Below are positions 34,496-43,974 of a stretch of DNA of 64,000 bases, piece after piece. The DNA lies in assembly GCF_002008365.1 (NCBI RefSeq), contig NZ_MRDL01000059.1:62001-126000 (forward strand). The letters are read 5' to 3'. The first letter of the stretch is position 1. The number at the start of each line of letters is the position of its first letter. The position numbers and the translations under genes were made by a program. The stretch is from Rhizobium leguminosarum bv. viciae USDA 2370 (lineage in GTDB: Bacteria > Pseudomonadota > Alphaproteobacteria > Rhizobiales > Rhizobiaceae). The notes under the pieces were generated by a model. It was not told where the DNA came from. It did not search any database and was given only the letters and a program-made list of their open reading frames with translations.

Positions 34496-35140
34496 ATGTT
34501 GAGAATGAAGGGCGCCCTGCTCGCTGCCGTCGTGGCGGCAGCCTTGCCCGGTTGCAAGATCATCAAGACCCCGACCGCGGAGGAAAAGGCGGCGGCAGCG
34601 GCCAAGACCGCCTTCGACCCGAATGCAAAGGTCGAGGCGATCTGGCAGTCCGAGGCAGTCCCCTATTTCGAAAAGCGCGCCGGCGACCTGAAAGACGTAA
34701 TGCAGCTTTCCGCCTCCAGCCCCGATGCCGCGGGCGAGAAATACGGCAATCCCCGCAAGCAGAGCAGCTCGCCATGGACCTATGCGGTGAAGATCACCGG
34801 CAAGGTGATTGCAGCCGATACGGCTTCGCGCGCGGCAACGCTCGATGTCGACGCCGATGGCGACGGCAAGGCCGATGCCAAGATCCAGATCGGGCCGGCG
34901 CTCCGCGGCACGGCGCTGCGCGATACGCTGGACTTCGTCAATTTCAACGAATTCAAGAACCAGATCGAGTGGGCGCAGTTCGGCAAGGCCTTCAACGAAA
35001 AGGCCAATACCGCCTTTCTGTCTGCCGTCCCGCGCGATGGCCTGGTCGGCAAGACGGTGACCGCGATCGGCGCCTTTCCGCTGCCGAAAAGCGGCGAGCT
35101 TCCGCTCGTCACACCTTCGGAACTGAAGGTGGGCTCATGA
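34496..35140 (+). CDS. DUF2291 lipoprotein
   Basis: 214 residues with a lipobox LPGC (Cys20) after MLRMKGALLAAVVAAA. The mature part has VDADGDGKADAKIQIGPALRGTALRDTLDFVNFNEF, recognisable from its ALRGTALRDTLDFVNFNEFKNQ block, which is the DUF2291 family. Such lipoproteins occur in ribose-type ABC operons between the binding-protein and ATPase genes, and their function is unproven. They may aid transporter assembly or ligand capture at the periplasmic face. It overlaps the ATPase gene by ATGA. Confidence 0.82.
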   Translation: MLRMKGALLAAVVAAALPGCKIIKTPTAEEKAAAAAKTAFDPNAKVEAIWQSEAVPYFEKRAGDLKDVMQLSASSPDAAGEKYGNPRKQSSSPWTYAVKITGKVIAADTASRAATLDVDADGDGKADAKIQIGPALRGTALRDTLDFVNFNEFKNQIEWAQFGKAFNEKANTAFLSAVPRDGLVGKTVTAIGAFPLPKSGELPLVTPSELKVGS

Positions 35141-36687
35141 CCACAGGAGAGACACAAAAGGACGATGTCATCCTGCGCCTCGACGACGTGTCGAAGGTCT
35201 ATTCGGGTATCGTCGCCGTCAAGCGCGCCAATCTTGAGCTGCGTCGCGGCGCAGTGAACGTGCTTGTCGGCGAAAACGGCGCAGGCAAATCGACGCTGAT
35301 GAAGATCATCGCCGGTGTCGAGCGTCCGACGCTCGGCCGCATCATCTTGGATGGCGTGCCCGTATCCTTCGATAGCCCTGCCGATGCGCAAGCGCACGGC
35401 ATCGGGATGATCTTTCAGGAGCTCAATCTCTTCGCAAACATGTCGGTTGCCGAGAACATCTTCGCCAGGCGCGAAATCACCCGCGGCATTCTTGGCATCG
35501 ATCACAAGGCGCAGGTGCAAAAGGCCAATGCGTTTTTGAAGCGTCTGGATGCCGGGATAGAGGCCGATACGATGGTCGAGGATTTGCCGATCGGCCAGCA
35601 GCAGCTCGTCGAGATCGCCAAGGCGATGTCGTTGAATGCCCGAATCCTGATCATGGACGAGCCGACCTCGGCTCTTTCGGCGGCCGAGGTTGAGATCCTG
35701 TTCAAGGTGATCGCGGAACTGAAGGCCCAGGGCGTGGCGATCGTCTATATCTCGCACCGGCTCGAAGAGCTGATGCGGATCGGCGACTACATCACGGTGC
35801 TGCGTGACGGCCAGATCACCGGTGAGGCGATGGTCCGCGACATCGACACACGCTGGATCGTGCGTTCGATGATCGGCTCGGATGCCAAGGATTTTGCAAA
35901 ATCCGTGAACCACGCCATCGGAGCTGAGGTCTTTCGCGCCGAAAACATCAGCCTGCCGCGGCCGACGGGCGGGCTCTCGGTCAACGATGTCTCCCTGTCG
36001 GTCAAGGCAGGCGAAATCCTCGGCATCTATGGCCTGATGGGTGCCGGGCGCAGCGAATTCTTCGAATGCGTGATCGGCCGTCACACACACTCGACCGGCA
36101 AGATCTTCATCGACGGCAAGCAGGTTCGCGCCCGCGACACCACGCGACGTATCCGCCGCGGCCTTGCGCTCATTCCGGAAGACCGGCAGCGGGAAGGTCT
36201 GGTCCAGGTGCTCTCGATTGCCTCCAACCTGACGCTGGCGAGCCTTGGCCGCTTCACCCGGCTCTTCCATATCGACAGGCGTGCGGAGAAGAATGCCATT
36301 CGCGATACGATCCGCGATCTCTCGATCAAGGCACCGAACCCGGATTTCGAGGTGACCTCGATGTCAGGGGGTAATCAGCAGAAGGTCGTCATCGGTAAGG
36401 CGTTGATGACCAATCCGAAGGTGCTTCTGATGGATGAACCGAGCCGCGGCATCGATGTCGGCGCCAAGGCCGATGTCTTCCGTACCATGCGGCGGCTGGC
36501 GGCAAACGGGCTTGCCATTCTGTTTTCGACTTCCGACCTCGAAGAGGTCATGGCGCTTTCCGATCGCATCGCGGTTTTGAGCAACGGCCAGCTGGTCGCC
36601 GTCTTCGACCGGAACGAGGCCACCGAAGAAGCCATCATTGCGGCTTCTGCCAAGGGACACGGACATCAAGGGAAACTCGCGTCATGA
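35137..36687 (+). CDS. Sugar ABC transporter ATPase (two nucleotide-binding domains, RbsA-like)
   Basis: 516 residues, the usual size of fused ribose-type ATPases. The first domain has Walker A GENGAGKST, LPIGQQQLVEIAKAM in place of the canonical signature, and Walker B ILIMDEPTSALS. The second has a degenerate Walker A (GLMGAGRSEFFE), signature MSGGNQQKVVIGKAL and Walker B VLLMDEPSRGIDVGAK. This asymmetry is typical of RbsA/MglA. The start ATG 35137 overlaps the lipoprotein stop. It energises uptake of the apiose-type ligand. Confidence 0.9.
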   Translation: MTTGETQKDDVILRLDDVSKVYSGIVAVKRANLELRRGAVNVLVGENGAGKSTLMKIIAGVERPTLGRIILDGVPVSFDSPADAQAHGIGMIFQELNLFANMSVAENIFARREITRGILGIDHKAQVQKANAFLKRLDAGIEADTMVEDLPIGQQQLVEIAKAMSLNARILIMDEPTSALSAAEVEILFKVIAELKAQGVAIVYISHRLEELMRIGDYITVLRDGQITGEAMVRDIDTRWIVRSMIGSDAKDFAKSVNHAIGAEVFRAENISLPRPTGGLSVNDVSLSVKAGEILGIYGLMGAGRSEFFECVIGRHTHSTGKIFIDGKQVRARDTTRRIRRGLALIPEDRQREGLVQVLSIASNLTLASLGRFTRLFHIDRRAEKNAIRDTIRDLSIKAPNPDFEVTSMSGGNQQKVVIGKALMTNPKVLLMDEPSRGIDVGAKADVFRTMRRLAANGLAILFSTSDLEEVMALSDRIAVLSNGQLVAVFDRNEATEEAIIAASAKGHGHQGKLAS

Positions 36688-37748
36688 TGGCGGCTACATC
36701 AACTATTCTCGCGCCGAAAGGCGCCAACGGCTCCATGCTTCTGACGCTGATGAAGCTCAGGACCTTCATCGCGCTATTTGCCGTCATCATCTTCTTTGCG
36801 ATCTTCGCACCGAACTTCACCTCGACGGCGAACATGATCCTGATGTCGAAGCATGTGGCGCTGAACGCGTTCCTGGCGATGGGCATGACCTTCGTCATCA
36901 TCACCGGCGGCATCGATCTCTCAGTCGGATCGATCGTCGGTCTTTGCGGCATGGTCGCGGGCGGTCTGATCCTTTACGGCATCGAATTGCCGATTGGCTA
37001 CACCATCTTTTTCAACCTTTTCGAGATCGTGCTGATCACCCTGTCGATCGGCCTGCTCATCGGTCTGATCAACGGTCTGCTGATCACCAAGCTCAACGTC
37101 GCGCCCTTCATCGCCACGCTTGGTACGCTCTATATCGCCCGCGGTCTCGCCCTGCTGTCGTCGGACGGCCAGACCTTTCCCAACCTTGTCGGCCGGCCTG
37201 AATATGCAACGACCGGCTTTGATTTCTTCGGCGCGGGGCGCATTCTCGGCCTGCCGGTGTCGATCTGGATTCTGATCGTGCTTGCGCTGCTGGCCGCCTA
37301 TGTCGCCCGCTCGACACCGATCGGCCGTCATATCTTCGCCGTCGGCGGCAATGAGCGGGCTGCGCGCATGTCGGGTATCCGGGTCGATGTCGTCAAGATC
37401 TTCGTCTACATGTTCTCCGGACTTTGCGCGGCCATCGTCGGCGTCGTCATCTCCTCCGAACTGATGGCAGCCCATCCGGCAACCGGCGAAAGCTTCGAAC
37501 TCAATGCGATCGCCGCCGCCGTGCTCGGCGGCACCTCGATGTCGGGCGGCCGCGGCACGATCGGCGGCACGATCATTGGAGCCTTCGTCATCGGCATCCT
37601 CTCCGACGGATTGGTGATGATGGGCGTTTCCTCCTTCTGGCAGATGGTCATCAAGGGCCTCGTCATCATCATTGCCGTCGTCGTCGACCAGGCGCAACGC
37701 CGCCTGCAGCAGCGCGTTACCCTCATGCAGATGGCAAAGGCAGGTTGA
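36684..37748 (+). CDS. Sugar ABC transporter permease (RbsC-like)
   Basis: 354 residues with about eight to ten helices. It contains the family block MGMTFVIITGGIDLSVGSIVGLCGM and the cytoplasmic coupling segment ARSTPIGRHIFAVGGNERAARMSGI (shown here by STPIGRHIFAVGGN), as in RbsC/XylH permeases. ATGA overlap with the ATPase gene; the ApsD gene begins just after its stop. Confidence 0.9.
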   Translation: MMAATSTILAPKGANGSMLLTLMKLRTFIALFAVIIFFAIFAPNFTSTANMILMSKHVALNAFLAMGMTFVIITGGIDLSVGSIVGLCGMVAGGLILYGIELPIGYTIFFNLFEIVLITLSIGLLIGLINGLLITKLNVAPFIATLGTLYIARGLALLSSDGQTFPNLVGRPEYATTGFDFFGAGRILGLPVSIWILIVLALLAAYVARSTPIGRHIFAVGGNERAARMSGIRVDVVKIFVYMFSGLCAAIVGVVISSELMAAHPATGESFELNAIAAAVLGGTSMSGGRGTIGGTIIGAFVIGILSDGLVMMGVSSFWQMVIKGLVIIIAVVVDQAQRRLQQRVTLMQMAKAG

Positions 37749-37749
37749 G

Positions 37750-38784
37750 ATGACGGAATTAAAAGGAGCTTTGATCGGTTGCGGCTTCTTTGCGATAAAC
37801 CAGATGCATGCCTGGAATGACGTTCGAGGTGCCGGCATTGTCGCGATCTGCGATCGCGACCCAGAGCGGCTGAAGCTCGTCGGCGATCAGTTCGGCATCA
37901 ATCGCCGCTACGGCGATGCCGAGGCGTTGTTCGCCGATGGCGGTTTTGATTTCGTCGACATTGCCACGACCGTCCAAAGTCACCGTACCCTCGTCGAAAT
38001 GGCGGCCGCGAACAAGGTGCCGGCCATCTGCCAGAAGCCGTTCGCCAAGACCTTGTCGGATGCGAAGGCGATGGTCGAGGCGTGCCGCAATGCCGGCATA
38101 CCGCTAATGGTGCACGAGAACTTTCGCTGGCAGACGCCGATCCAGGCGGTGCGGAAGACGCTGGAGGCCGATGCCATCGGCACGCCCTTCTGGGGCCGTT
38201 TCTCCTTCCGTTCGGCCTACGACGTCTTTTCCGGTCAGCCCTATCTCGCCGAGGGCGAACGGTTCATCATTGAAGACCTTGGCATCCATACGCTCGATAT
38301 CGCGCGCTATATCCTTGGCGACGTTCGATCGCTCACGGCCCGCACCAAGCGGGTCAATCCCATCATCAAGGGCGAGGATGTCGCGACCATTCTGCTCGAT
38401 CACGAAAACGGCGCCACGTCGGTCGTCGACGTCAGCTACGCCACCAAGCTTTCCAGGGAGCCATTCCCCGAGACCTTGATCGAGCTCGACGGTTCGGAAG
38501 GCACGATCCGCCTGACCCAGGGTTACGGCCTCGAAGTCACCAACGCCAAGGGCACCACGACCACGGACGTGTCTCCGAAGCTGTTGTCATGGGCCTCGCG
38601 GCCCTGGCACAACATCCAGGAGAGCGTCTATACGATCCAGCAGCATTGGGTCGATCAGTTGGAACGCGGCGCGGAACACTCGACGTCAGGGGCTGACAAT
38701 CTGAAAACTTTTGCGCTCGTCGAGGCCGCCTATGACAGTGCGGCCAGGGGACAGACGATCGATGTCGGAGCGATGCTGCGATGA
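37750..38784 (+). CDS. apsD: D-apiose dehydrogenase, Gfo/Idh/MocA family
   Basis: 344 residues from ATG 37750. The Rossmann motif is LIGCGFFAINQMHAW (GxGxxx, with Gly-Cys-Gly), followed by VAICDRDPER; the usual EKP is QKPFAKT here, keeping the Lys-Pro. The C-terminal oxidoreductase domain has EDLGIHTLDIARYILGDV (Asp/His active-site station). In the apiose pathway this enzyme oxidises D-apiose with NAD to D-apionolactone. The start is one base after the permease stop, and the lactonase gene overlaps it by ATGA. Confidence 0.82.
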   Translation: MTELKGALIGCGFFAINQMHAWNDVRGAGIVAICDRDPERLKLVGDQFGINRRYGDAEALFADGGFDFVDIATTVQSHRTLVEMAAANKVPAICQKPFAKTLSDAKAMVEACRNAGIPLMVHENFRWQTPIQAVRKTLEADAIGTPFWGRFSFRSAYDVFSGQPYLAEGERFIIEDLGIHTLDIARYILGDVRSLTARTKRVNPIIKGEDVATILLDHENGATSVVDVSYATKLSREPFPETLIELDGSEGTIRLTQGYGLEVTNAKGTTTTDVSPKLLSWASRPWHNIQESVYTIQQHWVDQLERGAEHSTSGADNLKTFALVEAAYDSAARGQTIDVGAMLR

Positions 38785-40664
38785 CGGTCGATGCGTTCCA
38801 GCTCTACGGCACTCGCCTCGTCGAAACGCCGCCGATTCGGCTGAGAGCGGGAAAACTGGAAGCCGATCTCGCCAACGGCAACCTCCGCACCATCCGCTAC
38901 GACGGGACCGAGGTGCTGCGAGCGATTTCCTATCTCGTTCGCGACCGGGACTGGGGCACCTACAGCCCTGAAATCACCGATCTCCGCATCGAGCAGAGTG
39001 ACGATCGCTTCGAGGTCGCCTATCTCGCCCGCTGCGAGGGACCCGACGATACCAGGCTTGTCATTGACGTTCGCATCAGCGCAACTGCGGACCGGCTCGA
39101 CTTCGAGGCTGAGGCCATCGCCTCGACCGGCTTCGAGACCAACCGCTGCGGCTTCTGCATTCTGCACCCGATCGTCGGTTTGGCAGGTTCACCGGCGACG
39201 GTCGAGCATGTCGACGGGGAGGTCGTAGCAACACGGTTTCCCGATCTCATTGAGCCCTGGCAGCCGTTCAAGGACATGCGCGCCATCACCCACCTGGTCA
39301 TGCCTGACGTTCAGGCGGAATGCCGGATGGAGGGCGACACCTTTGAAATGGAAGATCAAAGGAACTGGTCGGACGCATCCTATAAGACATATGTCAGGCC
39401 GCTCGCCCTGCCCTGGCCCTACCAGATTGCCGCCAATCAGCCTGTCCGGCAAAAGACGTCGCTTGTTATCAGGGATATCAGCGGTGCCCCACGGCATCCT
39501 CCGGCTGGGGTGTCAGTCAGCGCCATAAAACTCGAGCTCGGTGCGCGCACCGGCACCATGCCGAATATCGGCGTGATCATTACACCCGAAGAGGCCGATG
39601 CGACCCTATCGGCAAAGTCCGTCCTGACGGAGATCGCTCCTCAGGAACTCCTCTTCCATTTCGACCCGAGTGCCGGGCACGGCGTCGACGCGCTCAGGCG
39701 GTTCGCAGCAATCGCGACGGCCCATCGCGGCTGCTCGACGTTGGAGATCGCCCTTCCCTGCAAATCAGTCCCGGCGAGCGAGACCGCCGAGATCGCCCGC
39801 CAGTTGCAGCTGGCGGAATTCAAGCCGGATGCGATCATGATCTCGCCTTCGGTCGACCGGCAGTCGACGCCGCCCGGCAGCACCTGGCCGGATTGCCCGC
39901 CTTTGGATGAAGTCTATACCGCCGCTCGCGCTGCCTTTCCCGGCATTCGCATTGGCGGCGGCATGCTGAGCTATTTCACCGAGCTCAACCGGAAGCGTGT
40001 CCCGGATGGACAGCTCGACTTCGTCAGCCACTGCACCAATCCGATCGTGCATGCGGCCGACGATCTCAGCGTCATGCAGACATTGGAAGCCCTGCCCTTC
40101 GTCACCCGGTCTGTGCGTGCGATCTACGGCGACAAGCCCTACCGCATCGGCCCGTCGACGATCCCGATGCGGCAAAACCCCTATGGCAGCCGCACGATGG
40201 ACAATCCGTCCGGCTCTCGCATACCCATGGCCAACCGCGACCCACGCCACAATGGACGCTTCGCGGAGGCTTTTGCATTCGGTTACGCGATACGGGTGCT
40301 GGATGCCGATCTGGAATGCCTGACGCTATCGGCCCTGACCGGTCCGTTCGGTTTGATCGCCGGTCCGGCGGAACCGACCGAACAAGGCGGCCGGCGCTCG
40401 CTGTTCAACACCATGCGGACACTCTCCGCTTTGACTGGTGCATCCTGGCAGGAATGCGTCTCCTCCTCACCCTCTGAGGTCCTGTCTTTCGTTGCAAGGG
40501 ATACTACAGGCGCCAGGCTGTACGTCGTCAATCTGACGAGCAAAGAGAGAAAGGTCGATTGCAGCGCATGCGGGCCGACCGGCAAGGACTCAAGCGGGGA
40601 TCTGCTGCTTGCCCCATTGGCTGTCGCCGTCTTGCCGCTGCAGCGCGACGTGCTGGCGGATTGA
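38781..40664 (+). CDS. apnL: D-apionate lactonase
   Basis: 627 residues, a size typical of this dedicated lactonase; the family has no short catalytic motif I can point to. It hydrolyses D-apionolactone, the ApsD product, to D-apionate. Coupling with apsD by ATGA overlap supports this. Visible features include a long beta-rich N-terminal half (FDYDGTEVLRAI region) and a C-terminal part with LTGPFGLIAGPAEPTEQGG. No signal peptide. The call depends mainly on the operon context and overall resemblance. Confidence 0.8.
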   Translation: MTVDAFQLYGTRLVETPPIRLRAGKLEADLANGNLRTIRYDGTEVLRAISYLVRDRDWGTYSPEITDLRIEQSDDRFEVAYLARCEGPDDTRLVIDVRISATADRLDFEAEAIASTGFETNRCGFCILHPIVGLAGSPATVEHVDGEVVATRFPDLIEPWQPFKDMRAITHLVMPDVQAECRMEGDTFEMEDQRNWSDASYKTYVRPLALPWPYQIAANQPVRQKTSLVIRDISGAPRHPPAGVSVSAIKLELGARTGTMPNIGVIITPEEADATLSAKSVLTEIAPQELLFHFDPSAGHGVDALRRFAAIATAHRGCSTLEIALPCKSVPASETAEIARQLQLAEFKPDAIMISPSVDRQSTPPGSTWPDCPPLDEVYTAARAAFPGIRIGGGMLSYFTELNRKRVPDGQLDFVSHCTNPIVHAADDLSVMQTLEALPFVTRSVRAIYGDKPYRIGPSTIPMRQNPYGSRTMDNPSGSRIPMANRDPRHNGRFAEAFAFGYAIRVLDADLECLTLSALTGPFGLIAGPAEPTEQGGRRSLFNTMRTLSALTGASWQECVSSSPSEVLSFVARDTTGARLYVVNLTSKERKVDCSACGPTGKDSSGDLLLAPLAVAVLPLQRDVLAD

Positions 40665-40721
40665 CCTCCAGCGGTGCTGCTGCATCTATGCGATCGGGAA
40701 CTCGCTCTCGGGAGGATCGAT

Positions 40722-41726
40722 GTGAAGACGAAGAAGCTTATCAATTCCGGCGCCGATGCCGTCGATGAGATGCTGCAGGGGGTCCTGGCGGCCCATCCGC
40801 GCCATCTCTACGCGGTAGAGGACATGCCCCGCGCGATCGTCGCCAGAAACGGGCCGCGCAAGGGCAAGGTCGGATTGGTCATCGGTGGTGGCTCCGGGCA
40901 CGAACCGACATTTCTGGGGTTCGTCGGCAAGGGGCTTGCAGACGCGGCCGCAATCGGCAACGTCTTCGCGTCGCCGCCGCCCGATCCGATTATCGCCTGC
41001 GCCATGGCGGTCGACGGCGGCGCCGGTGTGCTGTTCATGTATGGCAATTATGCCGGCGACGTGATGAACTTCGACATGGCAGCCGAGATGCTGGCACTTG
41101 ACGAGATCGAGGTACGCACCGTCCTGACCACGGATGACGTGGCGTCTGCTCCTCCCGATCAAAGGGACAGACGACGGGGCGTGGCGGGCAACGTCTTCAT
41201 CTTCAAGGCCGCCGGCGCCGCCTGCGATCTTCTCTACTCGTTTGACGATGTCGAGCGCGCCGCCCGCCATGCCAATGCGCGAACCTATACGATGGGTGTC
41301 GCGCTTTCCCCATGTTCGCTGCCCCAGACCCTCCGGCCGAACTTTCTGATCGGCGAAGGGGAAATGGAGATCGGAATGGGCATCCACGGGGAGCCTGGCG
41401 TGGCGCGCGAGCCGCTGAGGCCGGCCGACGCGGTGACGGACGAACTCATGGACAGCATTCTTCGCGAAATGAACGCAGACCGGGGCGATCGTGTCGCCGT
41501 GCTCGTCAACTCGCTGGGTTCGACCCCGATGATGGAACTCTACATCATGATGCGGCGCGTGAAGTCCCGGCTCGACGATGCCGGGCTCATCCTCCATACG
41601 TCGCTCGTCGGGAATTACTGCACCTCGCTCGAAATGGCCGGCGCGTCGATCACGGTCATGCATCTTGACGACGAGCTTCAGCGATTGATCGACCACCCCT
41701 GTGATTGCGCGATGTTTGCGAGGTGA
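40722..41726 (+). CDS. Dihydroxyacetone-kinase-family DhaK-like subunit
   Basis: 334 residues from GTG 40722, with GGAGG six bases upstream; no ATG fits. The K-domain stations are GLVIGGGSGHEPTFLGFVG (51-69), MYGNYAGDVMNFDMA (Asp113 region) and GMGIHGEPG with the substrate-binding His222. It lacks an ATP domain, which the next gene supplies. DAK-family kinases can act on erythrulose as well as dihydroxyacetone. In this operon, L-erythrulose or a similar four-carbon ketose from apiose breakdown is the likely substrate. Confidence 0.82.
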   Translation: MKTKKLINSGADAVDEMLQGVLAAHPRHLYAVEDMPRAIVARNGPRKGKVGLVIGGGSGHEPTFLGFVGKGLADAAAIGNVFASPPPDPIIACAMAVDGGAGVLFMYGNYAGDVMNFDMAAEMLALDEIEVRTVLTTDDVASAPPDQRDRRRGVAGNVFIFKAAGAACDLLYSFDDVERAARHANARTYTMGVALSPCSLPQTLRPNFLIGEGEMEIGMGIHGEPGVAREPLRPADAVTDELMDSILREMNADRGDRVAVLVNSLGSTPMMELYIMMRRVKSRLDDAGLILHTSLVGNYCTSLEMAGASITVMHLDDELQRLIDHPCDCAMFAR

Positions 41727-41729
41727 TCA

Positions 41730-42389
41730 ATGACGTTTACGACCGAAGACCTGCAGCGCTTGTTTGCCGGGATTGCCGAGGATATTGCGGCGGAACGGGA
41801 TCATCTTTGCGAACTGGACGGCGCCATCGGCGATGGGGATCACGGCCTTGCCATGGATGCGGGCTGCCAGGCCGCGGCGAAAGCGGTCGGCGAACTTGAC
41901 GCCGGGATTGCCCCGACAACCGCATTCAACGTCGCGGCAAAGGCATTCCTGAATGCGGTCGGCGCTTCGTCCGGGCCGCTATATGCCACGGCCTTCATGC
42001 GCGCCGGAGCAGCCGCCAAAGGCAAGCAGACATTGAGCGATGATGACTTCCTCAGCGTCTTTGCGGCAATGGCGCAAGGAATCCAGGAACGCGGAAAGGC
42101 CGAACCCGGAGAAAAGACGATGGTTGACGCCTGGAAGCCCGCAGCCGACGCAGCACTCGATGCCCGGCGGTCGGGAAAGCCCCTCCCCCAATGCTTCGAG
42201 GCAGCGGAGCGGGCAGCGCGGACAGGCTGCGAAGCGACCAGCAACATGACGGCGACCAAGGGACGGGCTTCGCGATTGGGGGATCGTGTGATCGGGCACA
42301 TCGATCCTGGCGCCGCGTCCGCCGTCATCATCATCTCCGCCATGGCCAAATTTGCTCAGCATCACGATGGTTGGGCCGTGAACTCATAA
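41730..42389 (+). CDS. DhaL-like nucleotide-binding subunit
   Basis: 219 residues starting 3 bases after the DhaK-like stop. The metal/nucleotide motif CELDGAIGDGDHG gives Asp30, Asp35 and Asp37 as Mg ligands, and ASSGPLYATAF, PGEKTMVDAW, and GRASRLGDRVIGHIDPG are further DhaL blocks. No DhaM gene is present, so the pair probably uses ATP directly. This is the last gene of the apiose locus; 42390-42680 holds no feature I can support. Confidence 0.82.
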   Translation: MTFTTEDLQRLFAGIAEDIAAERDHLCELDGAIGDGDHGLAMDAGCQAAAKAVGELDAGIAPTTAFNVAAKAFLNAVGASSGPLYATAFMRAGAAAKGKQTLSDDDFLSVFAAMAQGIQERGKAEPGEKTMVDAWKPAADAALDARRSGKPLPQCFEAAERAARTGCEATSNMTATKGRASRLGDRVIGHIDPGAASAVIIISAMAKFAQHHDGWAVNS

Positions 42390-42680
42390 ATCTGCTGGAC
42401 TGATAGCCTGACAGAGTCCGCTATGCCCCAATGGCCGACGCGTTGCTGCGTAGCAGCGAGACGATGCTATGTGCCAAAAGCGGAATTGCCGATCAAGCAG
42501 GCTTGCGGCTGCCGGCTTACCAGCCGAGATCACCAAAACTGAAGGCATCACCGATCATGGTATCCTGACGTTGATATGACCATTATGCCGATCCGGTCTT
42601 GCCGCGTTTGCCTGCAGGGAACATACCTAACCTCACAAAGCGGTATTTCCAACGGATGTCGGACTAGAGGAGCCCATGAA

Positions 42681-43448
42681 ATGGATCTGCAGCTCACTGG
42701 CAAAAAGGCACTGGTAACCGGCTCGACTCGGGGGATTGGGCTTGCCATCGCTGAGCGTCTTGCGTTGGAGGGAGCCGACGTCGCGATTTGTGCCCGCAGC
42801 GGCGACGCCGTTGAGGACGCGGTCAAGGCCCTAGAATCCAAGGGAGGCAAGGCCTGGGGCCGGTCGGTTGACGTCAAAGACCCAGCGGCACTTCGGAGCT
42901 GGGTTGAAAGCGCTGCGGCGGCGCTTGGCGGTGTCGACATTTTGGTGGCAAATGCCAGCGCCCTATCTTTCGGGCTTAGTATCGAGGCGTTCCAGTCAGC
43001 CTTCGACGTCGATCTGATCCACACTGTGACGGCAGTTGAGGCGGTTATGCCGCACCTTGAGCGATCCCGAGCGGGGAGCATCGTCGCCATTGGCTCGATT
43101 GGGGGAGTCGAGGATTCAGAACTCAATGCTTACACAGAGGTGTCCTATGGCGCCATAAAGGCTGCGCTGCACTTTTACATCAAGTCGCTCGCCCGGACCG
43201 TCGCGCCCAAGGGTATCCGAGCCAATGTCGTCAGCCCCGGTTCGACGTTCTTTGACGGTGGTGCCTGGGATCGGATCAAGAGCGAGCAACCCGAAGATTT
43301 TCGTAATGCGGTTGCCATGATCCCGATGGGCCGCATGGCGAGGCCCGAGGAGATCGCCAACGTCGTCGCATTCACGGCGAGCCCAGCGGCGAGCTACGTC
43401 ACCGGCGCCAATCTGGTGGTTGACGGCGCCTTCACGCGACGCATCTAA
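42681..43448 (+). CDS. Short-chain dehydrogenase/reductase
   Basis: 255 residues from ATG 42681, with AGAGGAG 8 bases upstream; a longer frame has no better signal. Motifs are VTGSTRGIGLA, ILVANASALS (VANAS in place of the usual NNAG), catalytic Ser in AIGSIGG, YGAIKAA with Tyr/Lys, and a C-terminal VDGAFTRRI. It is an NAD(P)-dependent oxidoreductase of unknown substrate and is not obviously part of the apiose operon, lying 291 bases after dhaL. Codon use is less GC-biased than in the neighbours. Confidence 0.83.
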   Translation: MDLQLTGKKALVTGSTRGIGLAIAERLALEGADVAICARSGDAVEDAVKALESKGGKAWGRSVDVKDPAALRSWVESAAAALGGVDILVANASALSFGLSIEAFQSAFDVDLIHTVTAVEAVMPHLERSRAGSIVAIGSIGGVEDSELNAYTEVSYGAIKAALHFYIKSLARTVAPKGIRANVVSPGSTFFDGGAWDRIKSEQPEDFRNAVAMIPMGRMARPEEIANVVAFTASPAASYVTGANLVVDGAFTRRI

Positions 43449-43477
43449 GCTGACGTGTCACACGTGGTGACGCCGTT

Positions 43478-43725
43478 TGGATTAGAGAGCTGGCTCGCCA
43501 GCAAAGAGCATGGGCGAACATTCCGCCGAAACGAAATCGCAAAGACCCGATCTGCTTCAGCCCCTATCTCTATCGCGCACGCAACGGATCGAACGGTTCT
43601 TCAACAAAATTAAGCAATGTAGGCGTGTCGCGACCAGATACGCCAAACTCGCGGCCAACTATCTGGCGTTCGTCAAACTCGCATCAATCCGAATTTGGCT
43701 ACGCGGTAATGAGTCCACGCCGTAG
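43478..43725 (+). pseudogene. IS5-type transposase remnant, frameshifted
   Basis: Two frames together read as the C-terminus of an IS5-family transposase. Frame one gives WANIPPKRNRKDPICFSPYLYRARN (about 43513-43585, quoted by its part PICFSPYLYRARN). Frame two then gives RIERFFNKIKQCRRVATRY and NYLAFVKLASIRIWLRGNE to the stop at 43725. A missing C near 43584 explains the switch. The N-terminal two-thirds and terminal inverted repeats are not visible. This is an old insertion footprint beside the GNAT gene. Confidence 0.75.
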
Positions 43726-43974
43726 CTCATCGCGCCAGTTCCTATCTGCAATGGGCCTCGCTCGGCACCAGAACAACGGGCGAAGTCTTCTTTCGAAACC
43801 GCCAAGGTTCATTTCTTCGACCGAAAGACGCAAAAGCATTTGAGTGCCTGAACACCACGCGCGTAAAGCAGGTTCGTTGAACGCTGAACGGAATTTGCCC
43901 TTGCAGACGACATGGTGACTTGTACTCTCTACTCTTGCCAATAGGCTGTTGGTCGGAGACGAGGTAGCCAGGAC

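Noticed and set aside
34552..35136. Upstream extension of the ABC ATPase frame
   Set aside because: It overlaps the DUF2291 lipoprotein out of frame; the ATGA-coupled start at 35137 is better supported.
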